Assembly: GCA_023705945.1 (NCBI GenBank)
Contig: BPTM01000193.1
Coordinates: 1 to 36,276, forward strand
Reading direction: 5' to 3'
Length of the DNA stretch: 36,276 nt
Source of the DNA: Candidatus Heimdallarchaeota archaeon
Lineage (GTDB): Archaea; Asgardarchaeota; Heimdallarchaeia; Heimdallarchaeales; Heimdallarchaeaceae
The translations under genes and the position numbers were made by a program. Shown here one piece after another: positions 27,105-36,276 of this stretch (positions are counted from its first letter, which is position 1; each line of letters opens with the position of its first letter). The notes below the pieces were generated by a model, which saw only the letters and a list, made by a program, of their open reading frames with translations, was not told the DNA's origin and did no database searches.

Positions 27105-27755
27105 TCATTTCCTTAAGTATTTTTCAACTATTTCTTGCATTATTTTAATAGGTTCTAGAAATTCTTCAAGATTTTCTTTGCGACAAACTATCTCAAAATT
27201 GTAAAAATCTTTACCAAGCTGATGAACAGGACTAATTCTGATTCCAAACCAATTCTTTGTTATCGCATCCCTATTAGATGCTAGAAAAATTCCGTGTGGG
27301 ATTATTTGTTCCATTCCAAACTTTGAGGATAGTTCATCAAACATTGGAGATTCTATAGTTTCAAGGCGTTCTGTCCAACTAGTAGAGTAAACATTTTGCA
27401 CTCGCCATATTAATTCATAATAGATTATATTTCTTCTAATGTTATAATGAGATTCTGTAAGAACATCGTTAACTTCATTGAAGGATTCTATTATATATTC
27501 ATCATTAGACAATAATTCCAATACTTTATTGTTTGTTTGATATTCTAACTTGAAATTCTCTGTGTCCACAATATTAATTCTCTCTCTAATTAAACGAGTC
27601 TCACCTGTTTGTATTGGAGCTTGAGCTTCATATCCTGCATCATTAAAAGTTTTAAGAAGTTGTATGAAATCTAGAGGAAATAAACAAGACATTGTAATAG
27701 AGACATTATTGATACTAATATCTCCTGGTTTTATTTTTACTAGCGGTTTAGACAT
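27105..27755 (-). CDS. Uncharacterised protein (possibly TIGR04255-like), first gene of the three-gene cassette
   Basis: 216-aa ORF, ATG start, 4-bp gap to the next ORF; overall character resembles TIGR04255-type proteins but this is weak. Confidence 0.5.
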   Translation of the reverse strand: MSKPLVKIKPGDISINNVSITMSCLFPLDFIQLLKTFNDAGYEAQAPIQTGETRLIRERINIVDTENFKLEYQTNNKVLELLSNDEYIIESFNEVNDVLTESHYNIRRNIIYYELIWRVQNVYSTSWTERLETIESPMFDELSSKFGMEQIIPHGIFLASNRDAITKNWFGIRISPVHQLGKDFYNFEIVCRKENLEEFLEPIKIMQEIVEKYLRK

Positions 27756-27954
27756 TGTTTTTCACCATCAATTGCTTATTATCTGAATCTTTTAGATACT
27801 TGTAAATATTCGAAAGTACATATATAGATTTTTTGTATGAAAAATCTTCTTTTTCTTGATTCATGAGTGCGTAAGAATAATTTTAAGGTATGGAAACCTT
27901 TCTTTGTTGGTTATTACCTTCAAACATTTTCAAACAGTTTAACAGCTTACACAC

Positions 27955-28392
27955 TTATCTTTTTTCACCTAGTTTATGCAAAGCTACTCTTATAAATTCT
28001 TGAGGAGAATCATATCCCTGTTCAACAGCTTTCGTTACTACTTCACTCACTAATTCAGGATCATCAATAATGAGAAAATCTATTTCATTAGTTTCCTTTG
28101 TCTCTTTTAACATCTTTTGAATAGCAAGAGCGTATTTCTTTCCTAAATCTGTAACATGGTAAGTATATTCATTTCTGGATTTAATCTTTAACTTTTTTTC
28201 AACAAAAGTAATTTTAGCTAAATCATTCAAACGTTCCCTGATTGTAAAAGTGCTAGTTCTTCTTTTTTGTTTAAGTACTGAAAAAACAATATTGGACCAG
28301 TTTTCATAATTTTTAATTGCTACTGCATACAATACTTCATAGAATCCCTTTCTTGATACTAATTCCATTATATCTATTTTTTTTCCAGTCAT
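27955..28392 (-). CDS. Winged-helix transcriptional regulator with short RHH-like C-terminal tail
   Basis: KGFYEVLYAVAIKNYENWSNIVFSVLKQKRRTSTFTIRERLNDLAKITFVEKKLKIKSRNEYTYHVTDLGKKYA; C-term DSPQEFIRVALHKL. Confidence 0.7.
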   Translation of the reverse strand: MTGKKIDIMELVSRKGFYEVLYAVAIKNYENWSNIVFSVLKQKRRTSTFTIRERLNDLAKITFVEKKLKIKSRNEYTYHVTDLGKKYALAIQKMLKETKETNEIDFLIIDDPELVSEVVTKAVEQGYDSPQEFIRVALHKLGEKR

Positions 28393-28505
28393 TAATGTAC
28401 TTTTTCGCTATTGGTAATAAATTGTTTTGTTAGATAGTTAAATCCGCTATCTATTTCCAATATCTTTAAATAATATCCAAACTGCTATTATTTTGGTGAT
28501 ATAAA

Positions 28506-28709
28506 TTGCCATTGGAAAACAAACTTGAACAATTCAATACACGCGTACCTTCTGAAGTAGCTGAAATTTTTAGAGACTTATGTGAAAAGGAAGGAAAATC
28601 TACTTATGAAAAACTGCAAGATCTGATTGCAGATTTTTGTAGAATCGACCTCAAAAGAGGGTGGGTTATCAAACCCAAAAGCAACCAGGAGAAGAAAGAC
28701 AATGCTTGA
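28506..28709 (+). CDS. Ribbon-helix-helix (Arc/MetJ-like) protein
   Basis: EQFNTRVPSEVAEIFRDLCEKEGKSTYEKLQDLIADFC; TTG start, divergent from the wHTH gene. Confidence 0.6.
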   Translation: MPLENKLEQFNTRVPSEVAEIFRDLCEKEGKSTYEKLQDLIADFCRIDLKRGWVIKPKSNQEKKDNA

Positions 28710-28827
28710 AATGGAAATGGATAAACAGAGTAATATAAGTGAAAAAGAAAGGATACCTGATTTTGTAAATTTGGAAGAGTATAGAAATCTTCTGCGTTCT
28801 CAAAGAAAGGAGCTCCTTCAACATTAA
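28702..28827 (+). CDS. Possible 41-aa partner of the RHH protein
   Basis: ATG at 28702 overlaps the upstream stop by 8 bp (MLEMEMDKQSNISEKERIPDFVNLEEYRNLLRSQRKELLQH). Its 3' part overlaps an antisense gene remnant, lowering confidence. Confidence 0.3.
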   Translation: MLEMEMDKQSNISEKERIPDFVNLEEYRNLLRSQRKELLQH

Positions 28828-28930
28828 TCCTGTAATTACCTTTTGCAAGATCAGAGAATCTACAAAAACCATTAGAATCAGTAAAGTCAGTTGATAAATA
28901 GACCCATGAATCAGACCTATAAGTGGTGTC
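28780..28930 (-). pseudogene. Remnant of a carboxypeptidase-regulatory-like (beta-sandwich) domain
   Basis: Minus-strand frame reads DTTYRSDSWVYLSTDFTDSNGFCRFSDLAKGNYRINVEGAPFFENAEDFYTL, preceded by a stop; 'TDsNGfcrFsdLakGnYrInVeG' is typical of that domain family. Confidence 0.5.
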
Positions 28931-29039
28931 TCAATCCGTTAAAGAAAAATGTATTATGACGAAGATATAATCTAATAGGCAAAACATTTATTAATCCAAA
29001 ATTTATTTTTTAAATGCACTTTTAAGTGCGGGTGATAGT

Positions 29040-29651
29040 TTGAAAAATAAGTATGTTAAATGTTTAAGTATAATTTTGTTTTTGTCATTTGGAATAACTC
29101 AAGTAAATGCTGTTACACCTAACTATTTCGACGTTACAATAGATATAACTCAGATCTATCTTTATCATGATGGAGATCCAGGATGGTTAGAAGGAAGAGG
29201 AGAAATATACTTTAAAATAAAGAATAGAGGTGGAGTGACATTACTTGATACGATAGGTGATTTTACTAGACTTGGAAAAGGAGAACACGATATAGATGAT
29301 GTTTCTTTAACAGCTGAACATTATGTTCCAGGTTTAGATTATTTCATAATAGAAATGTGGGATAAAGATCCAGGTACAGATGACCTTCTTTTCAGAGGAA
29401 AGCTATTCATAAAAGTAAAATCAACTGAAGGAATAATTTACTATCTAGAAAGTAATAGTCTTTGGTTAGAAGCTTATACGGTGGGTATATATAATAGTGA
29501 GGGACACCCAGTATCTGCGATACCTCACGGAACAGACCGAACATATGCTTCTTTTTATCCTTATGACTTTTGGTATTGGCCTTACTATGCATTAGATAAC
29601 CATATGTGGATAGAAGTAACTATTGATTACTATTACTCAAGTATAGGCTAG
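29040..29651 (+). CDS. Secreted protein, beta-sandwich (C2-like?)
   Basis: Signal peptide KNKYVKCLSIILFLSFGITQVNA; FDVTIDITQIYLYHDGDPGWLEGRGEIYFKI...EMWDKDPGTDDLLFRG. Confidence 0.6.
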   Translation: MKNKYVKCLSIILFLSFGITQVNAVTPNYFDVTIDITQIYLYHDGDPGWLEGRGEIYFKIKNRGGVTLLDTIGDFTRLGKGEHDIDDVSLTAEHYVPGLDYFIIEMWDKDPGTDDLLFRGKLFIKVKSTEGIIYYLESNSLWLEAYTVGIYNSEGHPVSAIPHGTDRTYASFYPYDFWYWPYYALDNHMWIEVTIDYYYSSIG

Positions 29652-29726
29652 ATAGTAACATAGTCCCTTCCTCCATTTTTTTTCTTTATGAATAAGGCAT
29701 AAAGTCTTTTATATGATGAAAAAAAA

Positions 29727-32438
29727 GTGAAAAGAATGCTATCAACCGCAAAGAAAAAAGACAAAGCAGTTTTTCTTTTTGTACCCTTGTTAATTGCAGT
29801 TCTATGTTTTTTTGTAGTCTATGCTAGTGGCATTGGAAGTTATTATGAAAGTTATGAAAACATTATTTCAAGTACGTATCCGGATTATATGATTCTAAAT
29901 GAAAATTCTTCAGTTTTCCAAAATCCAAATTTCTCTAAAACATCTATTAACAATTTATTTTCTTTAGAGGACTATGAGTATATGGGTTATTTAGAAAGTG
30001 AAATCATAATAGGGGAATTTAGCAAAACTGATTTCGCCATAGTCTGGGCACCAAGTTCTTATTATTATAAATATGCTAACTTAACATTAAATACAGGTGA
30101 ATTTCTTATCGAAAGTTCACTTCAGAATGAATATTTTAATGATAGTAACCAAATTTTTACATCATTCAGACTAAATAATGGTTTCGAAATAAATGAAACC
30201 TTGTTACTAGTTAATTTTGTACAAAGGGGGGAAATCTTTGTAAGTAACAGTTTAAGTGATATCCTGAAAAAAGAATTTGAACCGGATCTATACTACATCT
30301 TTATGAATGATGAAACTTTCGAAAATTTGTTTGTTGAACAACTAGGTGAAGTAAACTCATATAATGTATATTTTTTTCAATTTAAAAGAAATGAAATTTA
30401 TTCTAAAGCTATTTCCAAAATTACGGATTTTCTGAAGACCAAAGAAAGCAAATTAAATTCACATTTCGGGTACCAATATATTGGAAAAGAGTATAGGTTT
30501 CAACAAGAACTTCTAAGGGAGAAATTAGTGTATTTTGAAAATAATATTAAGGCTGTAAGAAATATCCAAATGATTCCTTTGCTCCTTATAATTGGAGTAT
30601 TTACTACATCTCTTGTCTATATAACATCACGAACTTACATTTCTAATCAAAGTGACAGTATCAACTTATTTAGGATTAGAGGTGGTAGAAAATCTGAAAT
30701 CTATAAATTGTTCTTAGGAAGTGAGATGAAGATCATATTTTTTACTTATTTGAGCTCATTATTTATTTCAATAATCATTCTCTTTTCAATTATTCCCTCA
30801 TTTCTTAAATTTTCAGTAAACTATCTAATTTTGGCAGGTACATTACTGTTAATAGTCATTGCTTGCGGTGCTTTTCAAATTATAATGTTGTTTAGGTCTT
30901 TACAAAAAAGAGATTCATATCAATCAACAGAAAAGAATATAATAGAAGGATTAAAGGCTTTTATCAAAGATGTTGGAATTTTAACAATTCCATCAGCAAT
31001 GTGTTTTTTTATCTTTTTTTTACTTTCAAATATCTTATGGGAATTTGTAACTACATTTGAGATATGGGAATTAATATTATACCTTTTAACTATACTACTG
31101 GTTATTTATTTATCAACTAGAAAAACCTTATTGAAAATAGGAGTTTCAATGATTTTTGCTTTCACTAAAAGAGTGAAGATTTTTAGATATACCAAACAAA
31201 AATCAAAAAAAATACTATTAAAAAGGAATTTATTGTCCAAACTTATAATAGTTTTTATTCTGTTGATGTCTATTTCCTTCTCAGTACTAGATTCTTACAA
31301 TCACTATTTGATCGAAAACGAACAATACAATCAAATATGTGATATTACTATCAATTATCCAATCTCAAGTAGATACAATGTCGAAAATGAACTTCAGGAA
31401 TATGTAAATAGATCAATAGAGTTAATTCATTTTCGATTTATTAAAGAAATTGTTACAATACAAGGATGGATAGTTTCTGTAGATGGGTATTGCATCAACT
31501 CTACGAAAATAGATGAGTTGTTCGAAAATGAGATTTTCCAAGATTCCTATACTGGTTTAAAAACACCTCACGAAGTAAGTGAGAAATTATCAGAGAGTAA
31601 TAGATCGATGATTGTTTCTAAAGGAGTAAGTATTAAGACTGATAAAGGCATTGGAGAGAATTTATCTTTCTTTTGGAGAGATACAGACAAATATTATACT
31701 GGTCAAATTAACGATTATGTAGAAACAATACCAATTTTTTCTTGGTTAACCAAAAATTATTATAGTGGAAATACTGTGTCATCATCTGTTAACTTTATAG
31801 TTTTAAATAGTGATTTCGAAGAGAATCTTTTAGAAATAGAGAACTTGGATATTATTTCGATTCTTAGTCTTAAAAAAACAATAACCAGGGAAGAAGTAAG
31901 AAGTCAAATAGAAAAACTCAATTCAATGAAACACTTAGGAATAAAAATAATCGATTTTACTAATATTAGATTCTTTGATAAATATTATCAATCTGTGATT
32001 ATACAACCAGAATTTCTTTTAATATTAATAATACTGATAGGAATTGCTCTATTTATCTTCCTTTTAGAGAATTCTAACCAACTTTTCAATAGGCAAGTTG
32101 AAAGTTTTAGTGTATTTTTTTCAAGAGGATTATCCATAGAAAGAGGGATAATGCTAGCTTTATATCCAATCTTTATATTTTTGAATTTTCTAATTCTCAT
32201 TGGAACTTGTTTTGGATGGATTCTTTCAACTATGATCATTTCAATGATTCAACCACCTGATTATTTAAGAATCCAATTTCATATTTTACCATCCACTTTA
32301 ATACTAGTATGTTGTTTAATAGTAAGTATATTAATCATAGCACTAATAGTAGGTGTTATAAATTACCAATCGTTGAAAAAGCAAATTCCAGCAGTTTCTT
32401 ACAGTGAAAAACACATTAATCTAGTGGAAGGTGTTTAA
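29727..32438 (+). CDS. FtsX/MacB-like ABC transporter permease 1
   Basis: N-terminal TM, large extracellular region, then TM helices with RTYISNQSDSINLFRIRGGRKSEIYKLFLGSEM and a second FtsX-like block near the C-terminus. Confidence 0.75.
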   Translation: MKRMLSTAKKKDKAVFLFVPLLIAVLCFFVVYASGIGSYYESYENIISSTYPDYMILNENSSVFQNPNFSKTSINNLFSLEDYEYMGYLESEIIIGEFSKTDFAIVWAPSSYYYKYANLTLNTGEFLIESSLQNEYFNDSNQIFTSFRLNNGFEINETLLLVNFVQRGEIFVSNSLSDILKKEFEPDLYYIFMNDETFENLFVEQLGEVNSYNVYFFQFKRNEIYSKAISKITDFLKTKESKLNSHFGYQYIGKEYRFQQELLREKLVYFENNIKAVRNIQMIPLLLIIGVFTTSLVYITSRTYISNQSDSINLFRIRGGRKSEIYKLFLGSEMKIIFFTYLSSLFISIIILFSIIPSFLKFSVNYLILAGTLLLIVIACGAFQIIMLFRSLQKRDSYQSTEKNIIEGLKAFIKDVGILTIPSAMCFFIFFLLSNILWEFVTTFEIWELILYLLTILLVIYLSTRKTLLKIGVSMIFAFTKRVKIFRYTKQKSKKILLKRNLLSKLIIVFILLMSISFSVLDSYNHYLIENEQYNQICDITINYPISSRYNVENELQEYVNRSIELIHFRFIKEIVTIQGWIVSVDGYCINSTKIDELFENEIFQDSYTGLKTPHEVSEKLSESNRSMIVSKGVSIKTDKGIGENLSFFWRDTDKYYTGQINDYVETIPIFSWLTKNYYSGNTVSSSVNFIVLNSDFEENLLEIENLDIISILSLKKTITREEVRSQIEKLNSMKHLGIKIIDFTNIRFFDKYYQSVIIQPEFLLILIILIGIALFIFLLENSNQLFNRQVESFSVFFSRGLSIERGIMLALYPIFIFLNFLILIGTCFGWILSTMIISMIQPPDYLRIQFHILPSTLILVCCLIVSILIIALIVGVINYQSLKKQIPAVSYSEKHINLVEGV

Positions 32439-35082
32439 TTTGAAATTACTTAAAATCATCTTCAAAGCAAAAGGTAAAAAAACAGTTTTAGAATTTGCTT
32501 TCATTTTTTCTATTTTTATTGTTTCATTTTTTTCTTTTACCTATTTTATAGAAGAATATAATACCGAATGGAATGAGTTAATTAGAAATTCAAATAACCC
32601 AGACTTTGAAGTTTATTTAGACTTAAATAATTCCCAATTTCTTTCTGAATACAATACATTTAATCAGCACCTTAATGACTGGAATCATAAACTGATCTCA
32701 AGTCTTCCTAGAAATTTAATTAATCTAACTATTGATAATATCACCATAGATTCAGTCAGCTTTTTTGTGGTTAACAATAAACTGAATTTAGAAAATCTCT
32801 ATACTATAGCAGATGAAACTTCCATATTAATTGTAAAAAACTCAACACTTCCTAATGTCGATAATATTCAAATAGATTGGAGTTTAAATACAACAGTAGA
32901 TTTCTTCAATGTATCACAAATAGTAGATAATTCTTATTTTACAGAATTATTCGGTTCAATTGAAAATTACTATGTTTTACAAGAAACAAGTATATATAAC
33001 ATCATCATCAAAGATACTGATTTCTTCAGTTTTGTTTATGACATTGGTATAAGTGCAATAATGAGTGTATTTAATCAGGAAAGAATTAAGTTGTTTTCTC
33101 TTTATACAATGAATAAAACATCATATCTCAATCTTTTACCTACAAAACTAAGAAATGAATACAATGATTGGGTTTCTAACATTGAAACTGAATTTTTTAC
33201 ATTTTTTGCTTATTATTCAGCTCAAAACGAATACTACATTGATTTTGACTTTAATGATATTTTCAGAAGAATTTTGGAGGAAACGATTCTAAAAATACGT
33301 TTGGTCTTCTTTAATTCTCTTATTTTTTCTGTTTTAGTTTCAATATTTTTCTTGTATTTTCTTTACATAGTTATCAGTCAAGAGAAAAAGGATCAGAAGA
33401 CAACTATGAGCATTTTATCTTCAAGAGGTGTGAAATTTGGAGAAATATCTAAACATACATTCTTGTCTCAATTAATTATTACTGGAATTTCATTAGGTGC
33501 AGCTCTTAGCATTAGTTGGATTTTTCTATTTATTCAACAAATACATTCATATTCAGTATTTCAGTTAATTTTTTATCTATCACATTTCAGCATTTTCTTC
33601 TGTATAATTTTGATTACTCAAAAAACAAACGTAGAACTAGCAGATGAGAAAGTGCAAATGGTTGAAGATGAAAGGAGAAAATTATCAAAATCTGAGCTCT
33701 TCAACATAGGAATACAAGTTGGTATGATCATATTAATTCTAATGGTATTTGCTGCTTTTTGGACTATTAATAGTATATTACTTGAATCCATGCAGATATC
33801 AGCTGATACAATCTGGTTTATTGTCTTTGGATTGATCCTTATTACTGGTCTTTTAATAATTGTTCCAAGAATTCAAATAACAATATTGAATTGGATTACA
33901 AAGAAAATTACAAAGCAATTTACTCCAGCTTTTAAAACTATAGCAAGAACTTTGACTTCTGTATCTAAGAAAAAGAGAAGAATTCTTACTGTTAGTTTCT
34001 ATATGCTATTCTTTTTATCTCTCTTGATGACATCCTTCGTATCTATGCAAAATCAAAAAGACGACATGAATGAATCCTTAAGAGTATATGATTATTCACT
34101 AATTACAGATCCTGAGACTAGCTCAGAAATCTTAAACATTTGTGGTTATAACAACTGTTTAGTATCTTTTGTGGATCAAGTATTTACCTTCGAAGGTATC
34201 TTTGACGTAATCTATCTCAATAATCCATTAGAATTCTTTCAAAACTCATATTTTAAAAATATAAAATTTGAGAAACATTCTAATGAAGAAGTATTCAAAC
34301 AACTAAATTCTTCATCGAGTTATGTAATTACTTCTAGTATTCTTGCAAGAGAGAAACAATACTTCATATCTGAGAATATTACTATACCTAGAACTCAATT
34401 TGATATGTCAATAGTATATGATATAAACACTCTCTATGATTATGCTTATTACCTTCCATTCTATTCCCTAAATAATCCAGGGTGGTTTCTAAAGAAATAT
34501 GAAGAATCGTTACATAACTTAACAAAATTTCAGTATGCAATTACAAGTATTAAAAGGCAAAATAACAATATAGAAGAGATAATCAATTATCTTGAGCTAA
34601 AAGGAATTTGGTATATAGTCAAACATGATGAAACAGAGGTAGAACTATCAAATAGTTCTAGAGATATTGTTCTATCACAACTAAATAATTCAACGGTAAT
34701 TGTAAATACGATTGTACCGATATTTCTTGTTGGTCTTCTTGGTTCCTTTATTTTTGAAACCAACAAGAATTTCAAATACCTTAAACTTAGAGGTTTGAAA
34801 AATAAAGAAATTCGCATATCGCAAGCAATTTGGCTTTCTATATTTCTTCCTTTTATTTATACCGCTAGTATAATCTGTTCTTTTCTAATCTTAGGAGTAG
34901 TATTTTATACACATAATTCAATTTATGGTTTTCCTATCAAGTTAGCATTCTCATGGATGCCAATTATAGCGTTCATAGCTCCATTGATACTACTAATAAT
35001 ACTCATCTTCACGTTAGAGTCAATCAAGTTTTGCAGAATCAAAGATATAAAAAAATCAAACAACAAAATAAGAAGTGAATAA
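32431..35082 (+). CDS. FtsX/MacB-like ABC transporter permease 2
   Basis: Same architecture; TTMSILSSRGVKFGEISKHTFLSQL and FKYLKLRGLKNKEIRISQAIWLS. 8-bp overlaps with both neighbours. Confidence 0.75.
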   Translation: MFNLKLLKIIFKAKGKKTVLEFAFIFSIFIVSFFSFTYFIEEYNTEWNELIRNSNNPDFEVYLDLNNSQFLSEYNTFNQHLNDWNHKLISSLPRNLINLTIDNITIDSVSFFVVNNKLNLENLYTIADETSILIVKNSTLPNVDNIQIDWSLNTTVDFFNVSQIVDNSYFTELFGSIENYYVLQETSIYNIIIKDTDFFSFVYDIGISAIMSVFNQERIKLFSLYTMNKTSYLNLLPTKLRNEYNDWVSNIETEFFTFFAYYSAQNEYYIDFDFNDIFRRILEETILKIRLVFFNSLIFSVLVSIFFLYFLYIVISQEKKDQKTTMSILSSRGVKFGEISKHTFLSQLIITGISLGAALSISWIFLFIQQIHSYSVFQLIFYLSHFSIFFCIILITQKTNVELADEKVQMVEDERRKLSKSELFNIGIQVGMIILILMVFAAFWTINSILLESMQISADTIWFIVFGLILITGLLIIVPRIQITILNWITKKITKQFTPAFKTIARTLTSVSKKKRRILTVSFYMLFFLSLLMTSFVSMQNQKDDMNESLRVYDYSLITDPETSSEILNICGYNNCLVSFVDQVFTFEGIFDVIYLNNPLEFFQNSYFKNIKFEKHSNEEVFKQLNSSSSYVITSSILAREKQYFISENITIPRTQFDMSIVYDINTLYDYAYYLPFYSLNNPGWFLKKYEESLHNLTKFQYAITSIKRQNNNIEEIINYLELKGIWYIVKHDETEVELSNSSRDIVLSQLNNSTVIVNTIVPIFLVGLLGSFIFETNKNFKYLKLRGLKNKEIRISQAIWLSIFLPFIYTASIICSFLILGVVFYTHNSIYGFPIKLAFSWMPIIAFIAPLILLIILIFTLESIKFCRIKDIKKSNNKIRSE

Positions 35083-35770
35083 AATGAATAAGAAAGAGAA
35101 AACAATCATCCACATTATAGACTTGTTACATGTCTACAAAGGTAAGGTTGAAACTATAGCAATACCTGGAATCAACTTTTCCATTAAGAAAGGAGAAAAA
35201 GTTGTAATCAGAGGGAAATCTGGAATAGGCAAAACAACACTCTTACATTGTATTGCTGGTGTTTTGAAACCTACAGCTGGGAAGATACTTGTTGAAGGTA
35301 GAAATATAGTAGATTTCAACGAGGATCAACTAGCTGACTATCGTAGAGATAAGGTAGGACTTGTATATCAATCATATAATTTAGCTCCATTCCTGACAGT
35401 TAAAGAGAATATAGAATTTCCAATGACAATTGCAAAATTACCTGTAGATGTAATCGAAAGAAGAACTAATGATCTTGTCGAAATGTTAGAAATTGAAAGA
35501 TATCTTCATCAAAAACCTTCTTTCTTGAGTGGTGGGGAACAACAAAGAGTTGCTATCGCAGTAGCTTTAGCAAATAAACCTTTAGTTATCCTTGCAGATG
35601 AACCAACGGGGAATCTTGATACTGAAAATTCTGAAATTGTATATGAATTATTATCACAGATGAGTGATTTATACAATACCACTTTATTGATAGTTTCCCA
35701 TGATCACAATGCATCTAATTATACTGACAGAGAAATAGTTCTTTCCAGATTAAAATCTCTTGCTCTATAA
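35075..35770 (+). CDS. ABC transporter ATPase (LolD/MacB type)
   Basis: Walker A GKSGIGKTT, signature LSGGEQQRVAIA, Walker B LVILADEPTGNLD, H-loop VSHD. Confidence 0.93.
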   Translation: MNKMNKKEKTIIHIIDLLHVYKGKVETIAIPGINFSIKKGEKVVIRGKSGIGKTTLLHCIAGVLKPTAGKILVEGRNIVDFNEDQLADYRRDKVGLVYQSYNLAPFLTVKENIEFPMTIAKLPVDVIERRTNDLVEMLEIERYLHQKPSFLSGGEQQRVAIAVALANKPLVILADEPTGNLDTENSEIVYELLSQMSDLYNTTLLIVSHDHNASNYTDREIVLSRLKSLAL

Positions 35771-35814
35771 CTAGTTAAACAATTGAGATTGAAAAGTAAA
35801 TACTTAAATCTAAA

Positions 35815-36130
35815 TTTGCCAAGAATTAGCTCTTCTCTGAGCTTCATCTAAAATATCTTTCTTCTCTAAGTCATTTATAAAAATAAAGTCATATTTTACC
35901 TTCAATTCTTGAAAATGGAAACTATCCAGATCCTTAATACAAGTTACTTGAAATCGTTGTACTTTCTTTCAGAAACTTGTACTTACCTTTTATTCAAACC
36001 TTCTAAACTCATTCTTAAGTTTCTGAAAGAATTCTTTACCTTGTGAATCTGAATCTAGAAGTAATATTACCTAAACAGATTTAAGATATTTACTCAAAAT
36101 CTCTTCCACGAATTCAAACCAAGGATACAA
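35815..36130 (-). pseudogene. Decayed Toprim-domain gene
   Basis: Minus strand reads YPWFEFVEEILSKYLKSV*VILLLDSDSQGKEFFQKLKNEFRRFE* and, further on, ELKVKYDFIFINDLEKKDILDEAQRRANSW, with in-frame stops and frameshifts. LLLDSDxxGKEF is Toprim-like. Confidence 0.55.
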
Positions 36131-36276
36131 AAGATAACTCTGCTTCTTGTAATGTTCCTTTAAACAGAACTACATCCATGTATATTCCTCACTTAAGAAT
36201 TTCTAAAGGTAATTCAGAAGGAATTAGCCAATTTGGATACAACTGTCAATTTTGTTGATGTTGCTTTAACATCTGA

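Noticed and set aside
1-36276. rRNA or tRNA genes
   Set aside because: No rRNA-like or cloverleaf sequence recognised by eye on either strand; tRNAscan-SE/Infernal would be needed to exclude them formally.

Overview
AT-rich archaeal window. The gene content (Rag/Gtr-like GTPases with HKxD motifs, a Ras-like GTPase, a giant surface protein with a longin-like cytosolic tail) suggests an Asgard archaeon; that lineage call is inference. Left block (1-19.7 kb): ZnuA-like C-terminus, SDR, M24 peptidase, degenerate KaiC-like ATPase plus nucleotidyltransferase, P-type ATPase, a two-gene FAD/Fe-S amine oxidase-type operon, and a GTPase/receptor cluster. Right block (26.2-36.3 kb): a HEPN-like three-gene cassette, wHTH and RHH regulators, a secreted protein, an FtsX-FtsX-ABC ATPase operon, and a decayed Toprim gene. 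Between them (about 19.7-26.2 kb) is a gene-poor accessory island with a double-wHTH protein, a partner ORF and one of the densest accumulations of short hairpins and interspersed direct repeats in the window. It includes a 6-unit 37-nt CRISPR-like array (24544-24963) with 39-41 nt spacers and no cas genes, in which most spacers begin with or contain a short palindrome. It also has several related mini-arrays, a 27-nt hairpin family with compensatory base changes, three long-range inverted-repeat pairs and an iteron-like block. This island is the best candidate for something undescribed: either a cas-less mobile-element CRISPR system with unusual spacers, or a non-CRISPR palindrome/repeat system for replication, partition or recombination. 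All calls were made by eye; no searches were run.
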